In this document: positions 22,081-31,023 of the stretch, piece by piece
How positions within the stretch are numbered: position 1 is the stretch's first letter
How the letters are laid out: the number at the start of each line of letters is the position of its first letter
Origin: Streptomyces triticisoli
GTDB lineage: Bacteria; Actinomycetota; Actinomycetes; Streptomycetales; Streptomycetaceae
DNA length: 33,252 bases
Reading direction: 5' to 3'
Assembly: GCF_003270085.1 (NCBI RefSeq)
Contig: NZ_QFDQ01000142.1
Span: forward strand, 1 to 33,252
Position numbers and translations under genes: made by a program
Notes under the pieces: generated by a model
Database searches by the model: none
What the model was told of the DNA's origin: nothing
Seen by the model: only the letters and a program-made list of their open reading frames with translations

Positions 22081-23106
22081 ATGAAGGTCGGAGTGCTGAC
22101 CGGCGGCGGTGACTGCCCCGGCCTGAACGCTGTGATCCGCAGCGTCGTCCGCAAAGGCGTCCAGGAACACGCCTTCGACTTCGTCGGGGTGCGGGACGGC
22201 TGGCTCGGTCTGCTCCAGGACGCTGTCGTCCCTCTGGACATCCCCGCCGTGCGGGGGATCCTCCCCCGCGGCGGGACCATCCTCGGCTCTTCCCGTACCC
22301 ACCCGTTCAAACACGAGGACGGACTGCAACGTGTGCGGGACACCCTCGCCGCGCACGACGTCGACGCGCTCGTCGTGATCGGCGGCGAGGACACGCTCGG
22401 GGTGGCCACCGAGCTGAACGGGCACGGGATCCCTCTGGTCGGCGTACCGAAGACCATCGACAACGACGTCTCCGGCACCGACTACACCTTCGGCTTCGAC
22501 ACCGCCGTGGGCATCGCCACCGAGGCCATCGACCGTCTCCACACCACCGCCGAGTCGCACATGCGCACCCTGGTGGTGGAGGTGATGGGGCGGCACTCCG
22601 GGTGGATCGCGCTGCACGCCGGCGTCGCGGGCGGCGCCAACGTGATCCTCATCCCGGAGCGGCCGTTCGACATCGATCAGGTCTGCGAGCAGGTGAAGAG
22701 CCGATTCAAGATCAACTACGCGCCGATCGTCGTTGTCGCCGAAGGCGCCGTCCCCAAAGAGGGACAGATGATCCTCAAGGACCGGTCGCTGGACGAGTTC
22801 GGGCACGTACGACTGTCCGGCATCGGCGAATGGCTGGCCCAGGAGATCTCGGGACGCACCGGCAAGGAGGCCCGCACCACGGTCCTGGGCCACATCCAGC
22901 GCGGCGGCACCCCGAGCGCCTTCGACCGCTGGCTCGCCACCCGCTTCGGGCTGCACGCCATCGACGCGGTCAAGGACGGTGACTTCGGCGTCATGGTCGC
23001 CCTGCAGGGCACCCGGATCGTCCGCCTCCCCCTGGCCGAGACCACAGGGAAGACCAAGCTGGTCGATCCGTCGCTGTACGACGAGTTCGAGGTGTTCTTC
23101 GGCTGA
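22081..23106 (+). CDS. pfkA: 6-phosphofructokinase with PPi-type active site
   Basis: A 341-residue cytosolic PFK of the actinobacterial group III type, phosphorylating fructose 6-phosphate at C1. The phosphoryl-donor motif is GGED (101-104) and the substrate motif PKTIDNDV has K124 and the catalytic D127. MGRHSGW (fructose phosphate contact) and GHIQRGGTPSAFDR are conserved. In this family Asp104 with Lys124 is the signature of pyrophosphate-dependent enzymes (as in Amycolatopsis PPi-PFK), whereas ATP-dependent Streptomyces PFKs have Gly104. I therefore predict PPi as donor, which would make the step reversible and spare ATP in energy-poor cells. The neighbouring FBP aldolase gene is the next glycolytic step. 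Confidence 0.93.
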   Translation: MKVGVLTGGGDCPGLNAVIRSVVRKGVQEHAFDFVGVRDGWLGLLQDAVVPLDIPAVRGILPRGGTILGSSRTHPFKHEDGLQRVRDTLAAHDVDALVVIGGEDTLGVATELNGHGIPLVGVPKTIDNDVSGTDYTFGFDTAVGIATEAIDRLHTTAESHMRTLVVEVMGRHSGWIALHAGVAGGANVILIPERPFDIDQVCEQVKSRFKINYAPIVVVAEGAVPKEGQMILKDRSLDEFGHVRLSGIGEWLAQEISGRTGKEARTTVLGHIQRGGTPSAFDRWLATRFGLHAIDAVKDGDFGVMVALQGTRIVRLPLAETTGKTKLVDPSLYDEFEVFFG

Positions 23107-23158
23107 CCGGCCCGACCGGCCCGACCGGACCCGGCGCTCGCTGTCACCCGGCGTACTG

Positions 23159-24046
23159 TCACCCGGCGTGCGGTACGACCGCCACCGGGCAGCGGGCGTG
23201 GTGCAGTACGGCGTGCGTGACAGGGCCCAGCCGGCCCTCGGAAGCCCGCGGGTCGGTGCGGCGGCCGACGACGAGCAGAGCCGCACCCCGGGACGTGTTC
23301 AGGAGCGCTTCCGCCGGATGGAGCAGCATGACGTCGGTGCGGACCTCCACCCGCGGGTACTTCTCGCGCCAGGGGCGCAGCGCGTCGGAGAGCCGCAGGA
23401 CCTCCTGGTCCTCCCAGGTGGCGCGGTCCTCCTCGGTCACCACCAGGGTCCGCGGAGAGACGGCCTCGGCGGGAAGTGCCCATGCCTGGACCGCCCGCAG
23501 CCGTGCTCCGCGTGCCTCGGCGGCCGAGAACGCGAAATCCGCCACCTCACCCACCGGGTGGTGCGCGTCGAACCCCACCACGACCTGGCCGTCTTCGCGT
23601 GCCGTGTGCGTCCCTTCGCCGAAGGCGCCGGGCCGTTCGGGAACCAGCACGACAGGGCAGGGGGCTGCCGCCGCCACCCGCAGGGCCACCCGTCCGACCG
23701 CCAGACCGTCGAAACCGCCCGTCCCCCGGGTGCCGACGACGAGGAGCCCGGCGTCGCGGGCCGCGGCGAGAAGGGCCACGGCCGGGGCGTCGTCGGACTG
23801 CTCGCCCCGCACCTCGACATCCGGGCAGCGGTCACCGAGGTCGGCGACCACCCGCTGGAGCATCCGCGCACCCATGTGGTGCAGCCTGTCCACGGCCGGG
23901 GCCGGTACGGACGTGCCCGGAAGCGGTGGAGCAGCGTGCAGCAGACGTAGCGGAACACCGCGCGACGCGGCCTCCCGCGCCGCCCAGCCGGCTGCCGCCA
24001 GACTGTGTCCGGACCCGTCGACACCCGCCAGCACAGGGTGAGTCAT
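23159..24046 (-). CDS. Tandem-domain universal stress protein
   Basis: A 295-residue protein with two USP domains (about 1-145 and 150-295). Domain 1 begins [20 protein letters not shown] and has the nucleotide loop [18 protein letters not shown] (G-x2-G-x9-G, with Arg in place of the final Ser/Thr). Domain 2 has [20 protein letters not shown] and a degenerate loop [15 protein letters not shown]. Tandem USPs of this type bind ATP and are core members of the mycobacterial DosR regulon. The start at 24046 has AAGGAGG upstream. The stop lies in a duplicated 15-mer (CTGTCACCCGGCGT), 52 nt from the convergent pfkA end. It is divergent from the aldolase gene, sharing a 200-nt promoter region. Confidence 0.92.
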   Translation of the reverse strand: MTHPVLAGVDGSGHSLAAAGWAAREAASRGVPLRLLHAAPPLPGTSVPAPAVDRLHHMGARMLQRVVADLGDRCPDVEVRGEQSDDAPAVALLAAARDAGLLVVGTRGTGGFDGLAVGRVALRVAAAAPCPVVLVPERPGAFGEGTHTAREDGQVVVGFDAHHPVGEVADFAFSAAEARGARLRAVQAWALPAEAVSPRTLVVTEEDRATWEDQEVLRLSDALRPWREKYPRVEVRTDVMLLHPAEALLNTSRGAALLVVGRRTDPRASEGRLGPVTHAVLHHARCPVAVVPHAG

Positions 24047-24244
24047 CGTGTCCTCCTTCGCCCCCGTGCCCCCCGTGCCTCTCTCTTCCACTGTTCCACG
24101 ACAGGGAACGCCGCGGCCCCGCAGCGGCCGAGCGAACCGGCTGCCCGGCGGACTCGCATGAGCCCGGCGGTCGCGGGAACCCGGGTCTCACCCTTCGGCA
24201 TTCCGGACTGCTCGGCATTCCGGACCACCTGGAGAGGCGAGCCG

Positions 24245-25297
24245 ATGACCGACATCCAGGACCTGCTGGGCGACGAGGCCAAGGATCTGCTGGCCCACAC
24301 CGCCCAGGGGATCCCCAAGGAGGACCTGGTGCTGCCGGGTCACGACTTCGTCGACCGGACCGTGGCCGCTACCGACCGCTCGCCCCGAGTGCTGCGCAAC
24401 CTGCAGTCCCTCTTCGACCACGGCCGTCTGGCCGGCACGGGATACGTGTCGATCCTGCCGGTCGACCAGGGCGTCGAGCACTCCGCGGCGTCGGCGTTCG
24501 CGGCGAACCCCCGCTACCTCGATCCCCGGAACATCGTCGAGCTCGCCGTCGAGGGCGGCTGCAACGCCGTCGCCAGCACGCTCGGTGTGCTCGGGGCCGT
24601 GTCGCGGCGGTACGCGCACAGGATCCCCTTCATCGTCAAGCTCAACCACAACGAGCTGCTGACCTACCCGAACCACTACGACCAGATCATGTTCGGCACG
24701 GTCGAGCAGTGCTTCGACCTGGGCGCGGCCGGGGTCGGCGCGACGGTCTACTTCGGCTCGGAGCAGTCGGACCGCCAGTTGCAGGAAGCCTCCGAGGTCT
24801 TCGCGCGCGCTCATGAACTGGGCATGTTCACCGTACTGTGGTGCTACCTGCGCAACTCCGCGTTCAAGAAGGACGGGGTCGACTACTCGGTGTCGGCCGA
24901 CCTCACCGGGCAGGCCAACCACCTCGGCGTGACCATCGAGGCCGACATCGTCAAGCAGAAGCAGCCGGAGAACAACGGCGGCTACCCCGCTCTGGGCTTC
25001 GGCAAAACCGACCGGCTCCTGTACGACGGGCTCACCACCGATCACCCGATCGACCTCACCCGCTGGCAGGTCGCCAACTGCTACATGGGCCGGGTCGGGC
25101 TCATCAACAGCGGCGGCGCGTCGGCCGGCCAGGGAGACCTCGCGCAGGCCGTACGGACAGCGGTGATCAACAAGCGGGCCGGCGGCACGGGACTCATCAC
25201 CGGCCGCAAGGCCTTTCAGCGGCCCACCGACGAGGGCATCGAACTCCTGCACGCCGTTCAGGACGTCTACCTCGACGACAGCGTCACCGTGGCCTGA
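24245..25297 (+). CDS. fbaB: Class I fructose-bisphosphate aldolase (DhnA/FbaB type)
   Basis: A 350-residue TIM-barrel aldolase that cleaves fructose 1,6-bisphosphate to dihydroxyacetone phosphate and glyceraldehyde 3-phosphate through a Schiff base. Recognisable family segments are [60 protein letters not shown] and the probable Schiff-base lysine K237 in [35 protein letters not shown] near the C-terminus binds phosphate. It needs no metal, unlike the class II enzyme that Streptomyces uses for main glycolysis, so this is an accessory enzyme. The start has GGAGAGG upstream. It pairs with the PFK at 22081 as consecutive glycolytic steps, and a terminator follows. Confidence 0.93.
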   Translation: MTDIQDLLGDEAKDLLAHTAQGIPKEDLVLPGHDFVDRTVAATDRSPRVLRNLQSLFDHGRLAGTGYVSILPVDQGVEHSAASAFAANPRYLDPRNIVELAVEGGCNAVASTLGVLGAVSRRYAHRIPFIVKLNHNELLTYPNHYDQIMFGTVEQCFDLGAAGVGATVYFGSEQSDRQLQEASEVFARAHELGMFTVLWCYLRNSAFKKDGVDYSVSADLTGQANHLGVTIEADIVKQKQPENNGGYPALGFGKTDRLLYDGLTTDHPIDLTRWQVANCYMGRVGLINSGGASAGQGDLAQAVRTAVINKRAGGTGLITGRKAFQRPTDEGIELLHAVQDVYLDDSVTVA

Positions 25298-25318
25298 GCG
25301 GGCCGGGCCCCGGCCCGC
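25298..25318. terminator. Bidirectional terminator hairpin
   Basis: GCGGGCCGGG and CCCGGCCCGC form perfect arms around a single C (in practice a 4-5 nt loop), starting one base after the aldolase stop and before the convergent CBS-BON gene end at 25354. Confidence 0.75.
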
Positions 25319-25353
25319 CCCGGGGTCACCGCCTCCCGCCCCGCTCAGAGTCC

Positions 25354-26082
25354 TCACAGTCCGCGCAGCCAGTTGTCGGCCACGCCCCGCGCGGCGCCGT
25401 TGTCGAGCCGGATCCGTGAGTCGTCGAGCCGGTGGGTGAGCTTGTCGACGACGTCGACCACGCCGTCGATCTGCCGGGTCATCGACACGGCGATCCCGGT
25501 GTCGCTCTTGCGTTCCATACGGCCTTCCAGCGTGACGACGCCCTCGGTCACCGAGACGGTGACGCTGTGGGGTGCCAGCCACAAGGTGTTCACCAGTACC
25601 TCGCGGACGACCTCCTCGCGGATCTCCGCGTCGGGCCGCAGGAAGACCCGCAGCAGGTCGCGCCGGGTGACGATGCCGACGAGCCGGTCCTCCTCGTCGA
25701 TCACCGGCAGCCGCTCCACCTGGCGTTCGGCCATGGTCCGGGCGGCTTCCACGATGGTGTCGTCGGCGTGCACGGTGACGGGCGGTTCGGTCATCAGCCG
25801 GCCGGCCGTGCGCGCCGTCGCCTTCGCTGCCCGGCGCCGAGCGGTCGTCGTCAGCAGGGTGCGGAAGCCACGGCCCGGCTCACTCCGGGACGTCGCCTGT
25901 GCCTGGTGCGCCACCAGGTCCGTCTCCGAGATCACACCGATGACATGCTCGTCCTCGTCCACCACCGGAAGGCCGCTGATCCGGTGGTCGGCGAGCATGC
26001 GCACGACCTCCTTGAACGGAGTGCCGTACTCGGCCCGGACGACGTCGTCGGTCATCACCGAACCGATCTTGTTGTGCTTCAT
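25354..26082 (-). CDS. CBS-CBS-BON domain protein
   Basis: A 242-residue paralogue of 495-1157. The first CBS motif spans about 5-60 (IGSVMTDDVVRAEYGTPFKE, RISGLPVVDEDEHVIGVISE), then a basic linker (TTTARRRAAKATARTAGRLM), the second CBS motif (about 95-150, RLPVIDEEDRLVGIVTRRDL) and the C-terminal BON domain (about 155-225, SVTVSVTEGVVTLEGRM). Adenine-nucleotide sensing is known for CBS pairs; the partner is unknown. The start at 26082 has GGAGGAGGG upstream. An 18-bp palindromic DosR-like box (26168-26185) lies about 88 nt upstream and may also serve the divergent USP at 26319. Confidence 0.92.
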   Translation of the reverse strand: MKHNKIGSVMTDDVVRAEYGTPFKEVVRMLADHRISGLPVVDEDEHVIGVISETDLVAHQAQATSRSEPGRGFRTLLTTTARRRAAKATARTAGRLMTEPPVTVHADDTIVEAARTMAERQVERLPVIDEEDRLVGIVTRRDLLRVFLRPDAEIREEVVREVLVNTLWLAPHSVTVSVTEGVVTLEGRMERKSDTGIAVSMTRQIDGVVDVVDKLTHRLDDSRIRLDNGAARGVADNWLRGL

Positions 26083-26167
26083 GCCCGTTCCCTCCTCCAT
26101 CACCTTCGGATGAGTCGAGCATCCAGCGGCGCGGGCCGGGAGCCCATGGGCTGTCCGGGGGCGTCCC

Positions 26168-26185
26168 TGGGGCCGATCGGCCCCA
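26168..26185. promoter_or_regulatory. DosR-like box, perfect palindrome
   Basis: TGGGGCCGATCGGCCCCA is a perfect 18-bp palindrome containing the 5-4-5 core GGGCC-GATC-GGCCC (26170-26183). It sits in the divergent promoter between CBS-BON (start 26082, 88 nt) and USP (start 26319, 136 nt). Confidence 0.7.
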
Positions 26186-26318
26186 AATCCGTCCCCATGC
26201 GGGCCGGGTCCGTCAAGGCGCAAGACGACCCGGCCCGGCACGTGGTGGACTTCTGCGCCGAGGAGGAGTACCACCGGCAGCGTGGACGTGGGAACAGCGA
26301 TGCTTGAGTGAGGTGGCC

Positions 26319-26771
26319 ATGCAACCCTCTGAACCGCAACCGCGGGTGGTCGTGGGTGTGGACGGTTCGCCGTCGTCGTACGCCGCGCTGCGCTGGGCGG
26401 TACGGTACGCGCAGATGGTGGGCGGTGTCGTCGAGGCGATTCACGCCTGGGACACGCCGTCGGACATCGGCTGGACCGGGCCGGCGATCGACCCCGAGTT
26501 CGATCTGGAGCAGGCCCGGGAGCGCTTCGCGGAGGAACTGCGAGCCGTTTTCGCGGACGGGCCTCCGGCCGGCCTGCGGGAGCACCTCGTCGAGGGCGAT
26601 CCGTCGGAGGTGCTGATCCGTGTCTCGCAGGGGGCGGAAGTCCTCGTCGTCGGCAGTCGTGGCCGTGGCGGCTTCGCCCGGGCGATGCTGGGCTCGGTCA
26701 GCCAGCGCTGCGCCATGCACGCGGCCTGCCCGGTCGTCGTGGTCCGGCAGGCCCGCGACCAGGCACACTGA
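26319..26771 (+). CDS. Universal stress protein, single domain
   Basis: A 150-residue USP: RVVVGVDGSPSSYAALRWAV at the N-terminus and the complete ATP-binding loop VGSRGRGGFARAMLGSVSQR (G-x2-G-x9-G-S) followed by CPVVVVRQ. It should bind ATP and form dimers in the cytosol. The start at 26319 gives the normal family length; an in-frame TTG at 26304 is possible, and the ribosome site (GAGGTGG) is close to the ATG. It is divergent from the CBS-BON gene with the palindromic box between them. The next gene on the plus strand is absent, and the TrkA-type genes converge from the right. Confidence 0.92.
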   Translation: MQPSEPQPRVVVGVDGSPSSYAALRWAVRYAQMVGGVVEAIHAWDTPSDIGWTGPAIDPEFDLEQARERFAEELRAVFADGPPAGLREHLVEGDPSEVLIRVSQGAEVLVVGSRGRGGFARAMLGSVSQRCAMHAACPVVVVRQARDQAH

Positions 26772-26857
26772 CCCGCCCCGGTCCGCTCCCGTCCCGGTCC
26801 GCTCCCGCGCCGGGCCGTCTCCCAGCGGGTCGGACGGACGTCGGGTCGGACGTCAGG

Positions 26858-27514
26858 TCACTGAAAGGCCGCGTGGATCTCCTGCTCCTCGGCACTGTGG
26901 GAGACGAGCAGGAGTTCGTCGCCCGGCTGAAGACGCGTGGAGGGGCTGGGCGCGGTGGGGTTTCCGTCCCGTACGACGGTCGCCACCAGGGTGCCCTCGG
27001 GCAGCCGGATGTCACCCAGGAGGCGGCCCGCCGCCTTGGAACGGGCGGTGATGGCGGTCTCGATGATGCCGACGCCCGCGGTGCTGAGGCGCAGCAGCGC
27101 GACCGTGTCCGCGGCGCCGGTCGCCTCCTCTATCAGGGAGACGAGGGGTGTGGCCGACGGGACCGCGATGTCCACGCCCCAGCGGTGGTCGAACAGCCAG
27201 GCGTTCTCGTCGTCGTTGATCCGCGCCACTACGCGGGGCGCGGCGAAGCGCCGCTTGGCGAGGTAGCTGATGACGAGGTTGTCCTCGTCCCGCCCGGTGG
27301 CGGCGATCACCAGGTCGGCGTGCGCCGTACCCGCCCTCGCCTGAACCGCCTGCTCGCCGGCGTCGCCGACGAGCAGGCGGGCGTCGCACTGCCCGCGCAG
27401 CGCCTCGACGCGGTCCTCGTCGACGTCGACGAGGGTGACCTCGTTGCCCGCGGCCGTGAGCACCTGGGCGACGCGTGTGCCGAGCCTGCCCGCGCCGGCG
27501 ATGAGCACGTTCAT
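26858..27514 (-). CDS. TrkA-type NAD-binding/RCK protein A
   Basis: A 218-residue protein with an N-terminal Rossmann TrkA_N (RCK) domain (MNVLIAGAGRLGTRVAQVLT, with TLVDVDEDRVEAL giving the NAD-binding acidic residue) and a C-terminal TrkA_C domain (about 135-218, KAAGRLLGDIRLPEGTLVAT, LQPGDELLLVSHS). Such subunits gate K+ uptake or export channels in response to nucleotides. No Trk/Ktr membrane channel is present in the window; instead the gene overlaps a second TrkA-like gene (ATGA at 27511-27514) downstream of a cation ATPase. It is last in the operon. Confidence 0.92.
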   Translation of the reverse strand: MNVLIAGAGRLGTRVAQVLTAAGNEVTLVDVDEDRVEALRGQCDARLLVGDAGEQAVQARAGTAHADLVIAATGRDEDNLVISYLAKRRFAAPRVVARINDDENAWLFDHRWGVDIAVPSATPLVSLIEEATGAADTVALLRLSTAGVGIIETAITARSKAAGRLLGDIRLPEGTLVATVVRDGNPTAPSPSTRLQPGDELLLVSHSAEEQEIHAAFQ

Positions 27515-28170
27515 GTCCCCAGCTCCTTGTCGAGGAAGGCACGGAGTCGGTGCAGGCAGTGGGCGGCCACGGCGAAGGTGACCACGTCCTCGGGCGCGGC
27601 GGTGGTGGTCCGCCGGGGTACCAGGGACCGTCCGTCGCGGGTCACCTCCACCACCCGGATCTCGCCGTCGACCTCGAACTCGGACAGCTTCCGTCCCGCC
27701 AGGTACGCGGGTACCGCCGAGCGGACGAGCAGCGTCTCGCCGTTGCCGAAGGTCACGTCGGGGACGAGGTGGCGGTGCAGCAGCATCTGGTGGATGCGGT
27801 TGACCGACCAGGTGACGTCGGAGACCGTCGGGATGCCGAGGCCCTCGTACAGTTCCGCGCGCCGCGGATCGTGCACGCGGGAGAGGACGGTGGGGACACG
27901 GTAGGTCTCCTTGGCGGTCCGGGCGATGACCAGGTTGCTGTTGTCGCCGGAGGTGACGGCCACGACGGCGTCGCTGTGGGCGACACCCGCCTGTTCCAGC
28001 ACGCGCCTGCTGAAGCCGTTGCCGAGGTGGAACTCGCCGGGAAACCCCCGCGGCAGACGGCGTCCGGCGCCCCGGTCCCGGTCGATCACGTGGACGTCAT
28101 GCCTCTCTCCGGCCAGCTGGGCGGCCAGGACCGACCCCACTCGCCCGCACCCGGCGACGACGACTCTCAT
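27511..28170 (-). CDS. TrkA-type NAD-binding/RCK protein B
   Basis: A 219-residue paralogue of 26858-27514: Rossmann start MRVVVAGCGRVGSVLAAQLA, HVIDRDRGAGRRL, VTSGDNSNLVIARTAKETYR, and a TrkA_C domain with KLSEFEVDGEIRVVEVTRDG. The start at 28170 has GGAAGGAG upstream and overlaps the ATPase stop by four bases (28167-28170). Two separate RCK proteins made in a fixed ratio could form the hetero-octameric ring of a two-protein Trk/Ceo system. In mycobacteria, CeoB/CeoC (TrkA pair) has this arrangement. The channel partner must be encoded elsewhere. Confidence 0.92.
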   Translation of the reverse strand: MRVVVAGCGRVGSVLAAQLAGERHDVHVIDRDRGAGRRLPRGFPGEFHLGNGFSRRVLEQAGVAHSDAVVAVTSGDNSNLVIARTAKETYRVPTVLSRVHDPRRAELYEGLGIPTVSDVTWSVNRIHQMLLHRHLVPDVTFGNGETLLVRSAVPAYLAGRKLSEFEVDGEIRVVEVTRDGRSLVPRRTTTAAPEDVVTFAVAAHCLHRLRAFLDKELGT

Positions 28171-30998
28171 CGCTGCTCTCCTTCCGGTGGTGCGGTGCGC
28201 CTGCGCAGCAGGAACTTGCGCACCTCGTCGGCGGCCAGGGGCAGAACCCCGACGGCGGTCAGCAGGGCCCAGTCGCCGGCCGTGAGCGGGGCGGTGTGGA
28301 ACACGCCCTGCAGCAGCGGCAGATAGCTGATGGCCGCCATCAGCGCCAGGCCGAAGAGCCCGGCGGCGATCAGCCATGGGTTGCCGAACACGCCTGCCCT
28401 GAACACGCTTTCACGCTCGGTGCGCACCGCCAGCGCGTTGAAGAACTGGCTGACGACGATGCCCGCCTGGACCATGGTGATCGCCTCCCGGTAGACGGGG
28501 TTGTCCGCGGTGAAGTCGGCGTAGGGGATGCCCGAGGCGTGGATGTGCCAGAAGAAGACCGCGCAGACGCCCAGCGCCTGGATGCCGCCCAGGAAGGCGA
28601 TCCGGCGCACGACGGCCCGGGAGAACAGGCGCTCGGTCCGCGGCCGCGGCGGCCGGTCCATCACGTCGGACTCCGGGGGCTCGGCCCCGAGGGCGAGGGC
28701 GGGCAGCACGTCGGAGCCGAGGTCGATGGCGAGGACCTGCACCGCGGTGATCGGCACCAGCGGGAACCCGGCGAAGGTGGCGGCGAGGATGGGCGCCAGC
28801 TCGCCGATGTTGTGGCTGAACAGGTAGACGAGGAACTTGCGGATGTTCTGGTAGACGGTCCGGCCCAGGCGCACCGCCACCGCGATGGAGCCGAAGGAGT
28901 CGTCCAGCAGCACCATCTCCGCGGCCTCGCGGGCCACATCGGTGCCGGAGGCGCCCATCGCGACGCCGATGTCCGCGTGCTTGAGGGCGGGGGCGTCGTT
29001 CGCGCCGTCCCCGGTGACGGCGACGACCTCGCCGCGCCGCTGGAAGGCGGTGACCACCCGCATCTTGTGCTCCGGGCTCACCCGGCACAGCAGCAGTTCT
29101 CCCCCGGCGGCCAGCAGCCGGTCCAGCGCCGCCTCGTCCATGGCGTCCAGCGCCGCTCCGGTCACCACGGCCGGTGCGGCCGACCGGACGATGCCGACGC
29201 GACGGGCCACGGCCTCGGCCGTCAACGGGTGGTCGCCGGTGACCATCACGATCCGGATGCCCGCCCGGTGGCAGGACTCGACGGCCGCGTGGACCTCCGG
29301 CCGGGGCGGGTCCTGCATGCCGACGAGACCGAGCAGGGTGAGGTCCGACTCGTCCGCGTCGCGGTTCCCCGAGGAGCCCGTGGTGTCCCGTCCGGCGACG
29401 GCGAGCACCCGCAGGCCCTCGGTCGCGAGCTCGTCGGCCTCGGCCTCGATCCGCTTGCGCTCCTCGTCGGCGAGGACGGCGACGGTGCCGCCGCGGTCCA
29501 GGCGGGTGCAGCGGTCCAGCACCTCCGACGGGGCGCCCTTCACCCGCACTCTCCGGGCCCCGCCCTCGTCGTGCACGGTGCTCATCAGCTTGCGTACGGA
29601 GTCGAAGGGGTGCTCGGCGATCCGGGGTGCCGCGGCCTCCTCGGCCGCCATGTCCAGCCCGGCCTTGGCGGCCACCACCAGCAGCGCGCCCTCGGTGGTG
29701 TCGCCCAGCACCCGCCACCGTCCTCCACCGTCGGGCGGGACGAGCCGGGCGTCGCAGCACAGGGCGGCCGACCGGAGCAGTTCCCGCACCGGTGCGGGAT
29801 CGGTCACCTCGCCGTTCGGCTCGTAGCCCACCCCGGTGACGGTGTGCTCCTGGTCCCAGGCCCAGACCCGTACCACGGTCATCTCGGCCTGGGTCAGCGT
29901 GCCGGTCTTGTCGGTGCACACCACCGTGGTGGAGCCCAGTGCCTCCACGGCGAGCAGCTTCTTCACCAGGGCGTGGTGGCGGGCCATACGGCGCACGCCG
30001 AGGGCGAGGGAGACCGAGAGGGTGGCCGGCAGGCCCTCGGGCACGAGCGCGACCATCACACCCAGCGCGAACACGAACGACGGCACCAGGCCCTGGCCGC
30101 TGGGCAGCCGGATGACGAACAGGAGGGCGCCCACCGCGAGCGCGGTGCCCGCGACCCGGCGCGCCATCGAGGCCACCTGCCGCTGCAGCGGGGTCCTCTG
30201 CCGGGGTGCCGCGGCGGTGAGCCGGAAGATCCGGCCGAACTCGGTGGCCCGGCCGGTGGCGAAGACGACCGCCCTGGCGGTGCCGGTGATCACGTCGGTG
30301 CCCATGAAGAGGCAGTTGCGGGCCCGCAGCGCCTCTTCGGCCGTGTCGGGTTCGGCGGTACGGCGCACCGGCTCGCTCTCTCCGGTGATGGCCGCGTTGC
30401 TGACCGTCAGGTCGTGTGCCTCCACCACGCGGCAGTCGGCGGGCACGGTGTCGCCCGCCTCCAGCGCCACCAGGTCGCCCGGCACCAGTTCCCGCACCGG
30501 CAGCTCCACCACGCCCGCGTCGCGCACCACTCGGCACCGGTGCGGAACCATCGCCTGCAGGGTCTGGGCGGTCCGCTCCGCGGAGTACTCCTGGGCGAAG
30601 CCGATGGACGCGTTCAGCACCACCACGCACAGGATCGCCACGGCGAGCTGCAGCGTGCCCGTCTCCCGCGGCTGCTGCAGTGTGTAGGCGAGGAAGGTGA
30701 TGGCCGAGGCGACCATCAGCACGACCGCGAACAGGTCGGTGAACTGGCCCGCCAGCTGACGCCATACCGTGGGGCCCCGGGCAGGGGGCAGCTCGTTCGG
30801 TCCCCGCTCCTGGAGCCGCGCCCGCGCGGTGGCGGAGGGCAGTCCGCGCGGTGAGCTGCCCAGCGCCCCGAAGACGTCGGTGACGGCGCGGGCGTGCACC
30901 GGCTCGCCGGAGAGTGCGGAGGGCGGTGGTGGCGGGCCGGCGGGTTGCGCGGCACCTGGAGCCCTGTCGCCCTGGCGGGAGGGGCGGAGGGCTTTCAC
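28167..30998 (-). CDS. P2-type cation-transporting ATPase
   Basis: A 943-residue pump. In order: a cation-ATPase N-terminal domain (about 45-100, GLPSATARARLQERGPNELP), TM1-2, the actuator with TGES (about 205), TM3-4 with VPEGLPATLS (about 317), phosphorylation site CTDKTGTLTQ (about 362), a nucleotide domain with KGAP, GDGANDAPALK (about 662), and six C-terminal helices (TM5 FLVYLFSHNIGELAPILAAT, TM6 VLAIDLGSDVLPALALG). The PEGLP motif and ten-helix layout indicate a P2-type (Ca2+ or Na+/K+-type) transporter; the ion is not certain. GTG at 30998 is the assumed start and lacks a Shine-Dalgarno; it overlaps a ten-codon ORF that begins at the OsmC stop. The operon continues into two TrkA-type genes, suggesting control of monovalent ion balance. 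Confidence 0.93.
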   Translation of the reverse strand: MKALRPSRQGDRAPGAAQPAGPPPPPSALSGEPVHARAVTDVFGALGSSPRGLPSATARARLQERGPNELPPARGPTVWRQLAGQFTDLFAVVLMVASAITFLAYTLQQPRETGTLQLAVAILCVVVLNASIGFAQEYSAERTAQTLQAMVPHRCRVVRDAGVVELPVRELVPGDLVALEAGDTVPADCRVVEAHDLTVSNAAITGESEPVRRTAEPDTAEEALRARNCLFMGTDVITGTARAVVFATGRATEFGRIFRLTAAAPRQRTPLQRQVASMARRVAGTALAVGALLFVIRLPSGQGLVPSFVFALGVMVALVPEGLPATLSVSLALGVRRMARHHALVKKLLAVEALGSTTVVCTDKTGTLTQAEMTVVRVWAWDQEHTVTGVGYEPNGEVTDPAPVRELLRSAALCCDARLVPPDGGGRWRVLGDTTEGALLVVAAKAGLDMAAEEAAAPRIAEHPFDSVRKLMSTVHDEGGARRVRVKGAPSEVLDRCTRLDRGGTVAVLADEERKRIEAEADELATEGLRVLAVAGRDTTGSSGNRDADESDLTLLGLVGMQDPPRPEVHAAVESCHRAGIRIVMVTGDHPLTAEAVARRVGIVRSAAPAVVTGAALDAMDEAALDRLLAAGGELLLCRVSPEHKMRVVTAFQRRGEVVAVTGDGANDAPALKHADIGVAMGASGTDVAREAAEMVLLDDSFGSIAVAVRLGRTVYQNIRKFLVYLFSHNIGELAPILAATFAGFPLVPITAVQVLAIDLGSDVLPALALGAEPPESDVMDRPPRPRTERLFSRAVVRRIAFLGGIQALGVCAVFFWHIHASGIPYADFTADNPVYREAITMVQAGIVVSQFFNALAVRTERESVFRAGVFGNPWLIAAGLFGLALMAAISYLPLLQGVFHTAPLTAGDWALLTAVGVLPLAADEVRKFLLRRRTAPPEGEQR

Positions 30999-31023
30999 GA
31001 GGCCACGGTGGTCGCGTACGCGC

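Noticed and set aside
28296..30854. 852-codon open frame on the plus strand opposite the P2-type ATPase
   Set aside because: It is the complement of a well-conserved ATPase gene; its product is a Gly/Asp/His-rich composition with no domain, a typical high-GC shadow frame.
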